Counted from the first letter of the stretch, positions 50,201 through 57,761 are shown. The stretch: 64,000 bases of DNA from Bacteroidota bacterium (GCA_028876495.1 JAGWRO010000078.1:1-64000), one strand, 5' to 3'. The notes: a model not told the origin generated them from the letters alone. Made by a program: numbers and translations.

Positions 50201-50807
50201 CGGCAATTCAACCATTCTTGTTGTAGATGACGATGATTCTATCCGTTCGTTACTGGAACAGGAATTAAGTGAAGCTGGATATTTAATAGAGCAGGCGACT
50301 AATGGCAAACAGGCACTTGAATGCATAAGGAAAAACCGCCCTGACCTGATTATTCTTGATGTGATGATGCCCGAAATGAACGGCTTTGATGTTGCCGCAA
50401 TTTTAAAAAATGATCCTCAAACCATGGATATTCCCATCATTATTTTATCCATTGTGCAGGATAAGGCGAGAGGTTTCCGAATTGGGGTAGACAGGTATTT
50501 AACCAAACCAATTGATACCGCCCAGCTTTTTACCGAAGTGGGAAATTTATTGGAACAAGGTAAATCAAAGAAAAAAGTGATGGTGGTGGATGAAGATGCC
50601 GCAGCCGTTCGTTCACTTACAGAAGTGTTGCAGGCGAAGGGATACCAGGTGGTGGAGTCTGATGGAAAAGAGCTGGCGGAACAAGCTATCGCAACCAAAC
50701 CTGATATCATCATTTTAAATTCTGTTTATTCAGGGAAGCAGGAAATAGTGAAAACATTACGATTTGAAAAAGGCCTTGAAAATGTTTTGTTTTTCATTTA
50801 CCAGTAA
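44259..50807 (+). CDS. Giant hybrid histidine kinase: periplasmic propeller, five GAF domains, two receivers
   Basis: A 2182-residue sensor. A signal peptide (to about residue 32, VSFAQ) precedes a periplasmic two-component-regulator propeller (about 45-680) with DGRMYFGSSTNKG-type repeats, then a Y_Y_Y domain (about 690-768) and a membrane segment (about 775-797, WAYLLYALVFLLVGFLIL). The cytoplasmic part has five tandem GAF domains (about 820-1687) joined by LLKETEQR-AEL-VINSVQ linkers, a HisKA domain with His1719 in SHELRTPLTSVLGFAK, an ATPase (NLFSNAVKFT, DTGIGI, GTGLGLPICKEI), a receiver with Asp2034 (LIILDVMMP), and a shorter second receiver whose phospho-site is Asn2154. It lacks the AraC output of classical hybrid two-component systems. 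A single-domain regulator and a cyclase gene follow downstream on the same strand. Confidence 0.9.
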   Translation: MNRHFFFQIKDYFLTVAFLIFSFLLVKVSFAQPGHEKGLPFITNYSAGESGSRGTWSVIQGNDGRMYFGSSTNKGNIVEYDGVNWNKIAAPYSSAVARCFAKDNNGRIYFGGSGDFGYLDKDELGETVEHSLLQFVPKDKREFFDVWSVNTAGNEVFFLSRERIFRLTKTGEGKNETWKVKTWEPQTHFMYSFYGDNNLYVHEQNVGLLKMESDSLVLIPGSEFLGNDRMQVMLPYDGSENSTNNKKYLLATFTHGLYLFDGKNFTPFKTSDDKIFTGNMVYKGLFVNGKYLFSVLGTGLVIMDHSGKVEQIINRDAGLKSNIIYAPYIDSRGQLWLGLDVGISRLDYNSPFSLYNSQNGVGASLLSMMRAPDGNLYAGTQNGLLHYNVSVNRFEQVNEIPKNQVFALLVDGKNLLVGAGGLFLIKDGKIITVQPSVTNNLNVSSLALSMKYPNLLYTGTSFGIAIFQRNPGSERGWDYLGYLTGIKGGEFHNMVEDSEGNLWAISRNNILYKITPSFNAAGHPDISKFNIVDISTSTNGYDSTINSLFALNQRIYFSSDSSTYTFNSKNNRFEKTLFEGFKHYVATQDTTTGKIWLREIAADSSKSIIATPKPGGGYQIDSTSLLPISSETSGAVYPDIDQTAWFNSTDGIIHFDEKQKVNYDAPYKTIISKISSDTFRLNPTASSATPAEIKFNRSSLRFEYASPFYEQENKTQYQTWMEGFEKTWSKWGPNTYKEYTNLPAGKYVFHVRAKNVYDKISNEATYSFTILPPWYSTWWAYLLYALVFLLVGFLILKWRTRKLEEKHRELEKTIKERTAELSNKVEELAVINSVQQGLVAQLDINKIYELVGEKIREIFNAQTIVIATYDLKSNNIIEKYCYEKGDRTLMEPYQAIGFGKHVIENRQPILLNKNVVEEGKKYGSVTMGGEPAKSLVFVPMIENDQATGLITLQNMDQENAFSESDVNLLKTLANSMSVALKSALLFDETIRLLKETEQRNAELAVINSVQEGLVAQMTMEDIYTLVGNKIRDLFDAQTVVIRSYNYETEEEVYNYTIEKGERQSIVERPFDDFTRHILETKKPVIVNENFLDFISKFSDEAHLVGEVPKSAVFVPMIHGGVVTGNVSLQNMDHENAFSESDVNLLSTLGNSMSIALKSAHLFDETTRLLKETEQRTAELSVINSVQEGLAKELHMQGIYELVGDKLSEVLHTLDIDIRLFSPEINEVSYPYVRDHGKRINVPPSKFLGMSKKVYETRQHIIINEDLPGKMKEFGSVLLPGTQMEKSFMAVPIMVSNNPIGMVSMSNYEKENAFSDSDLRLLQTVVSAMSVALENARLFDETTRLLKETEQRTAELGVINSVQEGLVKEMNIEAIYELVGKRLCDLFPDSQTLVIRTFDHSKGLENWQYAIEKGVRLHSEPRPVNWINKELIVSKKPILINENFLETAKNKGGINVTIGEAPKSVIFVPMVVGDVVKGSVSLQNVDTENAFTESDLRLLTTLTNSMSVALENARLFDETNHLLAQAKQRASELSTVNNISKALASKLNPSDLIQQVGDQLRDLFNANIVYLALLNKKTNIIHFPYQYGDNMPSMKLGEGLTSNIILKGDPLLFNKDVDEKTDQLGLNRVGIPAASYLGVPIPVADEIIGVLSVQSTEQENRFDENDLRLLSTIASSVGVALRNAQLFEEVEQAKMEAEKATKIAEKANEAKSAFLSTVSHELRTPLTSVLGFAKIISKRLHDKIFPIVDQSDPKTEKTVNQINENLNVVISEGERLTHLINDVLDLAKIEAGRMEWNQENVSLGEVVERAISATTSLFEQKNIKLVKKIDENVPDIIGDTDKLIQVVINLFSNAVKFTEKGDVTCKVYQKGNEVIVSVKDTGIGIASEDYGAVFEQFKQVGGDTLTDKPKGTGLGLPICKEIVEHHGGRIWVDSQVGKGSTFSFAIPFVPSENNSHQKPIHLNDLVRQLKEQMVFPELKPNGGNSTILVVDDDDSIRSLLEQELSEAGYLIEQATNGKQALECIRKNRPDLIILDVMMPEMNGFDVAAILKNDPQTMDIPIIILSIVQDKARGFRIGVDRYLTKPIDTAQLFTEVGNLLEQGKSKKKVMVVDEDAAAVRSLTEVLQAKGYQVVESDGKELAEQAIATKPDIIILNSVYSGKQEIVKTLRFEKGLENVLFFIYQ
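46720..49330 (+). repeat. Five tandem GAF-domain coding units
   Basis: Five consecutive GAF-encoding units of about 510-530 bases each. The first four begin with a near-identical linker (AEL-VINSVQ-GL) and end with LRLLTTLxNSMSVAL-like and LFDET blocks; the fifth is more divergent (STVNNISKALASK). The pattern indicates intragenic duplication. Confidence 0.75.
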
Positions 50808-50852
50808 CTAATTAGCTGATGTGGTAATATGCCAATTAGCTAATTTGAAAAT

Positions 50853-50889
50853 GCAGTAAACAAACAAATAATAGGGATTCTTTTTTTAC
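50853..50889 (+). repeat. Intergenic CAGTAAAC element
   Basis: CAGTAAACAAACAAATAATA is followed by GGGATTCTTTTTTT, a complete two-part copy in the sense direction after the kinase gene. The T-run resembles the tail of a terminator. A loose AATTAGCT/AGCTAATT inverted repeat precedes it (50810-50845). Confidence 0.6.
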
Positions 50890-50945
50890 TTGGAAATAAA
50901 AGATAGACACTATCGATAGATATAAACTAAAATTAAAAATCAGAA

Positions 50946-51323
50946 ATGGAACAAAAACTTTTAATTGTAGATGATGAAGCACACATCCGGATGTTACTTG
51001 AGCAAACGCTTGAAGATCTGGAAGATGAAGGAGTTGAATTTTTTTCAGCGCAAAATGGCGAAGAAGCATTAGAAATTATCCAGGCCGAGAACCCTCAACT
51101 GGTTTTTTTGGATGTGATGATGCCCAAAATGAATGGAATGGAAGTTTGCCGTCGCGTAAAAAAAGAATTGAAACTCGATAAAGTATTTATCGTACTTCTT
51201 ACAGCCAAAGGCCAGGAATTAGACCGCCAAAAAGGCCAGGAAGTAGGTGCCGATCTATACATGACAAAACCTTTTGATCCTGAAATGATTTTAAATAAAG
51301 CTAAAGAAGTTCTTGGGCTTTAG
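50946..51323 (+). CDS. Single-domain response regulator (CheY-like)
   Basis: A 125-residue receiver with no output domain. The acidic pocket (Asp9, Asp10 in LIVDDEAH), phospho-acceptor Asp56 (LVFLDVMMPKMNG), switch Thr in LLTAKG and the Lys in MTKPFD near residue 109 are all present, so it should be phosphorylatable. It sits 138 nt after the hybrid kinase and 24 nt before a cyclase gene. The simplest reading is that it relays phosphate between the kinase and a downstream effector, possibly the cyclase; this is inference from position. Confidence 0.93.
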   Translation: MEQKLLIVDDEAHIRMLLEQTLEDLEDEGVEFFSAQNGEEALEIIQAENPQLVFLDVMMPKMNGMEVCRRVKKELKLDKVFIVLLTAKGQELDRQKGQEVGADLYMTKPFDPEMILNKAKEVLGL

Positions 51324-51347
51324 CCCAATATTTATAAGCGAAAAATT

Positions 51348-53030
51348 ATGGCTAAAGCAACTCTTAAAAATATTTTTTCGAAGAAAAATAACACCGCAGA
51401 ATTGGTGAAAGATATGGTTGCACACCTTGATGCAAATATCCGTATTGAAGATGAAAACGGTAAAGTGTTATTTAGCTTTGGCGAGGCGGTTTATGGCTAC
51501 GAATTTCCGGTTGTTTTAGAAGATGAAATAATAGGAACCGTAAAAGATAATAAAAACGAAGGTGGGTTTATTGTTGAGTTTTTAGTGGTTTTGTTACAGA
51601 AAGAACAGGAACGAAAAAAATTGGGAAGTGAAGTATTGAATCTTTATCAGGAAATCAACCTGATCTTTAATTTTTCTGATAAATTGGCACAAACAATTGA
51701 TGCCACTGCAATTGCAGAAATTGCCTTGGAAGAAGCCATTCACGTAATTGAATCTGATTATGGTGTAGTTGCCCTTTGGGATGAAGAAAACAGGGTGATG
51801 AAAGTAGAAGCTTCACGGGGAGATCTTTTTTTTGATCAGCAAAAAATTAATGAAGAACTGACATTATTGCGAAAAATTGTTTTGAGTGGACAGTCAGAAA
51901 TTATTAGCGACATTTCATTGTTAAAAGAAACAGGAATTATTTTACCTGAAGTTCAATCTGTTATTTTTTCGGCCTTAAGGGTAAAGCATAGAATTATGGG
52001 TGCTATCATTTTGGCAAGTAACCAGGTTGATAAATATACCGCCGGTTCCTTAAAACTGCTAACCACACTTGCTTTGCAATCATCTTCAGCCATTGAAAGT
52101 TCTTTGCTTTATGAAAGAAATATCAGGGAAGCACGTGAGAGAGAAGAAGCCATGCGCAGAATTTTTGAAGCAACTGAAAAATTTGTACCTCACCAGTTTT
52201 TAAAATCATTGGGCCATGAGGTAATAACAGAAGTGAAACTGGGCGACCAGGTAGAGAAGATTGTAACGGTGCTGTTTACAGATATTCGAAATTATACCAG
52301 TTTATCTGAACAAATGACACCTGAAGAAACCTTTGCTTTTATCTGTTTGTTTAATGAAAGAATGGGGCCGATAATTCGCGAGAATCATGGATTCATCAAT
52401 CAATACCTTGGCGATTCTATTATGGCCATCTTCCCAGTTAACGCAAGCGATGCATTGCAAGCTGCAGTGGCAATGCAAGGAGAAGTGGGTGAACTGAATA
52501 AGGTGCTCGAAGAGAATAATAAAGCAGCCATTCAAATAGGAATTGGTATGCATACCGGTCCTCTTATAATGGGCATTACCGGTGATTTTGATCGTATGGA
52601 TGCCTGTACAATATCAGATACCGTGAATACGGCTTCGAGGGTAGAAAGCCTGACCAAACATTACAAAGCGAGTATTTTATTGAGTGAGGCAAGCCTTAAT
52701 CAAATTGAAAATAAAGCTGATTTTCATTTGCGTAATCTTGGTCTTGTTCAGCTAAAAGGGAAGCACCATTCTATCAATGTACATGAATGTTTTAGTTGCG
52801 ACGGACAAGAACAATTGAACAATAAATTAAACACGCTTTCTATTTTTAATGAAGGGGTTACTCATTACCTTGGTAATGCATTTGAAAAGGCAAATGAGGC
52901 ATTTAAAAAAGTAACAGAGATTGATCCGGATGATCGGACAGCAAGATTTTTCTATAATTTTTCGCAGCAGATTTTAGATTCCGGCGCCCATGAAAACAAA
53001 GTTGGAATTGTAGAAATGAATGAAAAATAG
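51348..53030 (+). CDS. GAF-linked class III adenylate/guanylate cyclase
   Basis: A 560-residue soluble protein. A short N-terminal region (1-90, with FSFGEAVYGYEFPV) precedes a GAF domain (about 105-255), a coiled segment (REAREREEAMRRIFEATEKFVP), then a class III cyclase domain (about 300-470) and a C-terminal helical tail with TPR-like character (NAFEKANEAFKKVTEIDPDD). Metal-binding Asp312 (LFTDIRNYTSL) and Asp356 (LGDSIMAIF) and the transition-state N...R (DTVNTASRVES) are present. The base-selecting positions read Gln352 and Cys420, neither the usual adenylate (Lys/Asp or Thr) nor guanylate (Glu/Cys) set, so the product is uncertain. Probably co-transcribed with the preceding response regulator. 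Confidence 0.88.
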   Translation: MAKATLKNIFSKKNNTAELVKDMVAHLDANIRIEDENGKVLFSFGEAVYGYEFPVVLEDEIIGTVKDNKNEGGFIVEFLVVLLQKEQERKKLGSEVLNLYQEINLIFNFSDKLAQTIDATAIAEIALEEAIHVIESDYGVVALWDEENRVMKVEASRGDLFFDQQKINEELTLLRKIVLSGQSEIISDISLLKETGIILPEVQSVIFSALRVKHRIMGAIILASNQVDKYTAGSLKLLTTLALQSSSAIESSLLYERNIREAREREEAMRRIFEATEKFVPHQFLKSLGHEVITEVKLGDQVEKIVTVLFTDIRNYTSLSEQMTPEETFAFICLFNERMGPIIRENHGFINQYLGDSIMAIFPVNASDALQAAVAMQGEVGELNKVLEENNKAAIQIGIGMHTGPLIMGITGDFDRMDACTISDTVNTASRVESLTKHYKASILLSEASLNQIENKADFHLRNLGLVQLKGKHHSINVHECFSCDGQEQLNNKLNTLSIFNEGVTHYLGNAFEKANEAFKKVTEIDPDDRTARFFYNFSQQILDSGAHENKVGIVEMNEK

Positions 53031-53049
53031 TCTTGTTTAAGCAAATAGG

Positions 53050-53076
53050 AATCTTTAGAAAAAGTAGGTTTACTAT
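53050..53076 (-). repeat. Intergenic AGTAAAC element
   Basis: On the minus strand, TAGTAAACCTACTTTTTC is followed by TAAAGATTCCTATTT. It lies between convergent genes, next to a CCCGGA/TCCGGG hairpin. Confidence 0.5.
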
Positions 53077-53079
53077 AAA

Positions 53080-53095
53080 CCCGGAATAATCCGGG
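53080..53095. terminator. Short GC hairpin between convergent genes
   Basis: CCCGGA and TCCGGG form a perfect six-base-pair stem with a four-base loop, standing out from AT-rich surroundings. There is no T-run, so it may be a weak or factor-assisted terminator for the cyclase operon and the adhesin gene. Confidence 0.45.
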
Positions 53096-53098
53096 CGC

Positions 53099-55687
53099 TT
53101 ATCTTATCAAGGTAACACTGCCTTTTCTGAAAACCGTTTTTCCCAAATAATCTACTGCTTCAGCAATCCAAACGAAAACACCCGGATCCTGTGGCTGGCC
53201 TTTAAAAGTGCCGTCCCATCCTGCTTTTTGTAAAGTAGTTGAATACACCAATTGGCCGAGCCGATTGTAAACTTTAAAATAATTCAGTTTTTTTATACCT
53301 ATGGGTATCGGTCTAAACACATCGTTAATCCCATCGCCGTTTGGCGTGAAGGCATCTGGAACATACAGATCGGGAAGTACTTTGTAAACATTTACATGTA
53401 TCGTGTCTTCTGCGGTACAACCTGCCAGGGTTTTAACCTGTAAAGTATATTTTTGACTTTCGGTTAAAATGGCGACAGGGTTTGAGATATCCGGATTATT
53501 TAAACCGGTTGAAGGGGTCCAAAGATAAAACTGTGCCCCGGTTCCATTTAATTGCAACGGCTGGTTTACAACTATCGCTGTATCAGCCGGACCGGCATCT
53601 GCCACAGGTTTTTCAACAGTGATATTAATAACAGCGTAAGAAGGTTTAGGGCAACCCAACACATCATTTACCTGCAAAAGATAACTCACGGATTGTAGTG
53701 GCTTTGAAACAGGATCTGCAATTTGAGAATTGTTTAAAAAAATTGGAGGGGACCAATTGTAAATGCTTCCCCCGCTTCCGTGTAATTGAACTGTAGCCGG
53801 AAAACAAACCGTGGTATCATTGCCCGCATTAGCCTGGGGATAAGGAACCGGTTTTACGCTGATGTTAGCTGCAGCATTACATTTGCCAATGCTGGAAACC
53901 ACATGGTAAGTTGTATTTTGTAAAGGAACTACCAGTGCGTATTTTGCCGTATCATTTAAAATAGTATTTGACGGAGTCCATACATAATGCAAGCCATCAC
54001 TTATTGGATTTAGCCGTACAGTATCTGTAAGGCAAACGGTTGTATCAGGAGTTAAACTCAAACTAACGTTATTTACCACGTTCACAAAAACTGAATCTGT
54101 ACCTATGCATCCGCGACTTTCATTTAAGGTTGCATAATAGGTTGTAGGAACTTTTGGGCTTACCAAAGGGGTAAAGCTGTTTTGATTATTGATGTTATAG
54201 GCCGGTGTCCAGGAAATGCTTCCATTTCCAATTGCCGTTAATTGTAAGGTGTCAATGCTGCATATGAGTGTATCATTGTTTACTGAAAAATCAGGTTGTG
54301 TTTTGATAGGAACTGTTTTGGTAAAACTTTTTGAGCAACCTTTGCTGTTGCCTACTGTTAATTGAACATCATAATTTCCAGGCTGCAAATAAATGTAGGA
54401 TGGATTTTTTGCTTTTGAGGTATCACTAAAAACGGTAGGATCCCCAAAATTCCATGACCAGCTATTTACCGAACCGTAATTGGTGGTGGTTTTATCAGTA
54501 AAAAGTATGGAAGAATTAATGCATTGGCCATCTACATTAAATGCAGGATAGAAACCGGGATATAATTTTAAAGTTTGGGTAGTTGAATCCGAGCAATCCT
54601 CCCCGCGGTTTATGATAAGTTTGTAAATAAAAACACCTGTATCTGTGAAAACATGAGTAGGAGTTTGTAAAGTTGACGTGTTGTTGGTGCCTGATTTAGG
54701 ATCGCCAAAATCCCAGTAAAAAGTATGATTTAAGCTTGATGTATTGCTGTTTTGAAATGCCACATTAAAACTATCACACAGAACAGGTTTCGGATCTAAT
54801 TGGGCTCCGGAGAAATCGCAATTGGAAACATTGATGATAAAATCTTTCAGATGTTCATTGAGAAGAACTCCATTTCTGTACGAGGAAACTTTCACCCCTA
54901 AAACATACTTTCCAACAGGTGGGGCAATACCGCTGACGATGCCCGTTTTAGAATTAATACTCGCTTTTGGGCCCAGAGGCAGAAGCGAGCTATAACTATT
55001 GATGTAGATTACTGAGTTGTATGGCGGCGCTTCAGGTGGGATGAGTGAGTCACCCCTTATTGATCCGCCATCATAAGCATTTGTAAAGCTATAAACCAAT
55101 GAATCATTATCTTTGTCTGTAGCCGAATAATCTAATTCAAAGGGCTTGTTGGCACAAACAACATCTACTTTTGTAACAAACTCAGGAGAATTATCCTTGT
55201 ATTGCGCGGGGGGAATCTCTGTAGTAAATGTGGATCCGGTTTCATTTCCTCCAAAATTTTGCACGTTTGCTAAATTATCAACCCTGCAACACGTTTGGTA
55301 ACCGGCTGTATAACCCTTTTGATTATCGGGTAAATCTACAGTAAGCTCGAAAATCCCTACATGATAATTTAAATTGGGAGCATTTTGAATGCACGGAGGA
55401 AGCGATCCCACCGGAACTGCTAACTCACTTTTTTTAGAAATTACATTAAAAATTGCCGGTCCGCCATCTTTATTAAATATTCCGATGTAAACCTGTAAAG
55501 GCATAGGCGCAGCATTAATAGCATTTTGGTCACGAAAAATTTTTAAGGTAATTAAGTATCTGCTGGTATTTGATGCAGAACCTTTGCCAAGGTATTGATA
55601 AGTCATTTCACCACCAATAACATGATGTGCCTGGCAATTGAATACGGCCAGCAGTATTGCAGCTATTATTAGTAATGTCTTTTTCAT
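53099..55687 (-). CDS. PKD-domain surface protein with type B (gliding-type) C-terminal sorting domain
   Basis: An 862-residue secreted protein. Signal peptide ends around NCQAHH, and the N-terminal region HHVIGGEMTYQYLG is a conserved start in large Bacteroidota adhesins. Two PKD-like domains are visible (FYWDFGDPKSGTNNTSTLQTPTHVFTDTG and WSWNFGDPTVF...PSYIYLQPGNYDVQLTV), then several Ig-like or SprB-like repeats with YTWTPSTGLNN-type motifs. The C-terminus (about the last 85 residues) is VPDAFTPNGDGINDVFRP ... WDGTFKGQPQDPGVFVW, the type B sorting domain used for export through type IX secretion. It is thus likely cargo of the SprA system. Role probably adhesion. Confidence 0.92.
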   Translation of the reverse strand: MKKTLLIIAAILLAVFNCQAHHVIGGEMTYQYLGKGSASNTSRYLITLKIFRDQNAINAAPMPLQVYIGIFNKDGGPAIFNVISKKSELAVPVGSLPPCIQNAPNLNYHVGIFELTVDLPDNQKGYTAGYQTCCRVDNLANVQNFGGNETGSTFTTEIPPAQYKDNSPEFVTKVDVVCANKPFELDYSATDKDNDSLVYSFTNAYDGGSIRGDSLIPPEAPPYNSVIYINSYSSLLPLGPKASINSKTGIVSGIAPPVGKYVLGVKVSSYRNGVLLNEHLKDFIINVSNCDFSGAQLDPKPVLCDSFNVAFQNSNTSSLNHTFYWDFGDPKSGTNNTSTLQTPTHVFTDTGVFIYKLIINRGEDCSDSTTQTLKLYPGFYPAFNVDGQCINSSILFTDKTTTNYGSVNSWSWNFGDPTVFSDTSKAKNPSYIYLQPGNYDVQLTVGNSKGCSKSFTKTVPIKTQPDFSVNNDTLICSIDTLQLTAIGNGSISWTPAYNINNQNSFTPLVSPKVPTTYYATLNESRGCIGTDSVFVNVVNNVSLSLTPDTTVCLTDTVRLNPISDGLHYVWTPSNTILNDTAKYALVVPLQNTTYHVVSSIGKCNAAANISVKPVPYPQANAGNDTTVCFPATVQLHGSGGSIYNWSPPIFLNNSQIADPVSKPLQSVSYLLQVNDVLGCPKPSYAVINITVEKPVADAGPADTAIVVNQPLQLNGTGAQFYLWTPSTGLNNPDISNPVAILTESQKYTLQVKTLAGCTAEDTIHVNVYKVLPDLYVPDAFTPNGDGINDVFRPIPIGIKKLNYFKVYNRLGQLVYSTTLQKAGWDGTFKGQPQDPGVFVWIAEAVDYLGKTVFRKGSVTLIR

Positions 55688-55772
55688 TAAAGAAATATGT
55701 ATGCAAATTACTTTTTCTCAAGGTGAATTGGCAATAGAAATGACAAAAGGAAATTTTAAAGTTTTGAAATTT

Positions 55773-56588
55773 CTAATGTAATGCGCTGAGGAATTCGTTC
55801 AAAAATGAATTTGATAAGGTCACTTCTTCCCACATACCCATGTGCCCGGAATGCCGGAGAATATGGACCATTGAAATTGAGGGCATACTGAATTGCTCAA
55901 GCGAAACCTGCAGAGGAACGGCCGTATCAAATTTCCCTGCTATAAAAAGAACAGGTTTTGTAAAGGTTTTTAAAACAGAAGTTCTATCGGGTCGTGCAAT
56001 CATTGCCTCATAATATTGTATCAACGCGCCAGGTGAAATAGTTTTAGCGATATTCAATAATTGGGTTATCAATTCCGGCTTTTCTTTTTTTGTTTCTTCA
56101 GAAAAAAGATTGGGAACTGAGGTTTTTAAAAAAGCTTCCGTTCCATTCTTACTTATAAAATCAATTGCTTTTTTCCTGGTTACTACTTTTTCTTCACTGT
56201 CAGCATAAGCGGAAGAGTGGAAAAGTCCGAAAGAGTTTAAAAGTTCCGGGTATTTTTCCGCAAAAGCAAGCGTAATATAACCGCCCATGCTGTGGCCTAT
56301 AAGAGAAAATCCGGAATTGTTTTGTTCACTTTTTTTTGCGATAATTTCATCAGCCAGTACTTTTATAAATTCTGCATAATCTTCTATTGAAGCTTTCCCA
56401 TCAAGCATTTCTGATGAGCCGCTGCCGGGAAGATCGGGAATAACTAAAAGATAATTTTCTTTAAGAGAATCAATTTGTTCATTCCAAACATTTCCGTCTT
56501 CAGCAAAACCATGAATTAGCACAACCGGTTTACCTTTTCCTTCAAGTCGGTAAAACATTTTTTTGTTTTTGAATTCGATATAGGGCAT
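55773..56588 (-). CDS. Alpha/beta hydrolase
   Basis: A 271-residue alpha/beta-hydrolase. The oxyanion segment LIHGFAEDGNVW is at residues 24-35, the nucleophile elbow GHSMGG has Ser100, the acid is in FIAGKFDTAVP near residue 220, and the catalytic His is in LRHSGHMGMWE near residue 250. No signal peptide is present. It belongs to the broad esterase/hydrolase family and the substrate cannot be assigned. It lies three bases after the DUF4105/Lnb-type gene, so the two are probably co-transcribed, which might hint at lipid or ester chemistry. Confidence 0.87.
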   Translation of the reverse strand: MPYIEFKNKKMFYRLEGKGKPVVLIHGFAEDGNVWNEQIDSLKENYLLVIPDLPGSGSSEMLDGKASIEDYAEFIKVLADEIIAKKSEQNNSGFSLIGHSMGGYITLAFAEKYPELLNSFGLFHSSAYADSEEKVVTRKKAIDFISKNGTEAFLKTSVPNLFSEETKKEKPELITQLLNIAKTISPGALIQYYEAMIARPDRTSVLKTFTKPVLFIAGKFDTAVPLQVSLEQFSMPSISMVHILRHSGHMGMWEEVTLSNSFLNEFLSALH

Positions 56589-56591
56589 TCG

Positions 56592-57761
56592 TCACTTTTT
56601 TCTGAAGATAAAAATTAAACTTCTGAAAATCAAAATAGCAATGATGGGTATAAGTGAAATGTTTAAATCCTGGGGAACTTTTTTCCAGAAAACGATCAGA
56701 AGGATATTAAAGATGGAATAGAAAAGAAAGTATTTTTTTGCCCAGCTTTTCTTGGAATGAATATAAAAAGCTGCAACAACATTGGTAGGCCAGGCCCATA
56801 ATAAATTGTAATTATCGCGGCACATGATGTGGTCGGTACCTAACCACATAAAAAGAACCAGTATACCTAACAAGCCGGTGAGAAAAAATAAAAATCCGTC
56901 AAAAGAAGAAAGAATTTTTTGGATGGATTTGCTTTTAGAAAAACTCAGGAAAGCTATTATCACAAACAGGCAACTGAAAAGAAAAAGCGGGTGAGTTAAG
57001 TTATTTTTTGTTTGTTGGCCATAGGTTGGCCTTATTAAAGTATGTTTCTCAGAAACTAATGGCATTGAGCCGATTGAAGAACTATCAAACGTTTTCATCA
57101 GGTAATCCGGTAAAAACATTACCTGGTAAGGATTTGCCACTGCATCCGTTCTGCTGCCCAATAAAATATCAATGCCTAATTTACTCCATTGCTTATCGTT
57201 GTAATTCAGGTATACATGAATCAAATTACGAAATGAGGTCTTTGATTGTAACACTTTCCCGAAATGGACGGTTGAATCTGAGGCTTTTTCCACCAAATCA
57301 CGAAGCCGTGTCGTGCAATTATCAAATAAAAAATCATATTTGTAAAACCTGTTTTGTGCCATCATATTTGTCTCGAGAAGCATGATGATATTTTGTTTTT
57401 CCTCACAGGTAAGATTCAAAATCTGTTCGGTAATGCCACGTTGTTCCTCACGGGTTTCAGCTAAGAAAGATTGGTAATCATCGGAAGATAAATAGTACAA
57501 GAGTTTACCCCTGACGAATTTGGTGTAAAAATCAGGATCGTCAAAATTAAAAGTGCCGTAATTATAAACAATATCCTGGTTGGTAACGGTATCGTGTATA
57601 CGTATAGCGCTATGACCGAAAGTTGAGTAAAGTTCTTCGCCTGGTGTTACGGTTAAAAGGCTTACCTGCAGATTGCACGAGTCTTGTTGCGCAAGAGTTT
57701 TTGCAGGAGAAAAAAATAAGGCAGCAAAAAAAATAAAAACGATTTTGCTTATATCATTCAT
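56592..57761 (-). CDS. lnb: DUF4105/Lnb-type membrane protein, probable lipoprotein N-acyltransferase
   Basis: A 389-residue protein. After a signal (MNDISKIVFIFFAALFFSPAKTLAQ) comes a periplasmic DUF4105 domain with TPGEELYSTFGHSAIRIHD (likely catalytic His) and FLFDNCTTRLRDL (likely catalytic Cys), followed by a C-terminal half with about five membrane segments. This domain layout is that of Lnb, a Bacteroidota enzyme proposed to add the third acyl chain to lipoproteins in place of Lnt. The start at 57761 is preferred over an upstream in-frame ATG at 57845 because it gives a clean signal peptide. The assignment as Lnb rests on recalled family features; not all DUF4105 proteins need be acyltransferases. 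Confidence 0.75.
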   Translation of the reverse strand: MNDISKIVFIFFAALFFSPAKTLAQQDSCNLQVSLLTVTPGEELYSTFGHSAIRIHDTVTNQDIVYNYGTFNFDDPDFYTKFVRGKLLYYLSSDDYQSFLAETREEQRGITEQILNLTCEEKQNIIMLLETNMMAQNRFYKYDFLFDNCTTRLRDLVEKASDSTVHFGKVLQSKTSFRNLIHVYLNYNDKQWSKLGIDILLGSRTDAVANPYQVMFLPDYLMKTFDSSSIGSMPLVSEKHTLIRPTYGQQTKNNLTHPLFLFSCLFVIIAFLSFSKSKSIQKILSSFDGFLFFLTGLLGILVLFMWLGTDHIMCRDNYNLLWAWPTNVVAAFYIHSKKSWAKKYFLFYSIFNILLIVFWKKVPQDLNISLIPIIAILIFRSLIFIFRKK

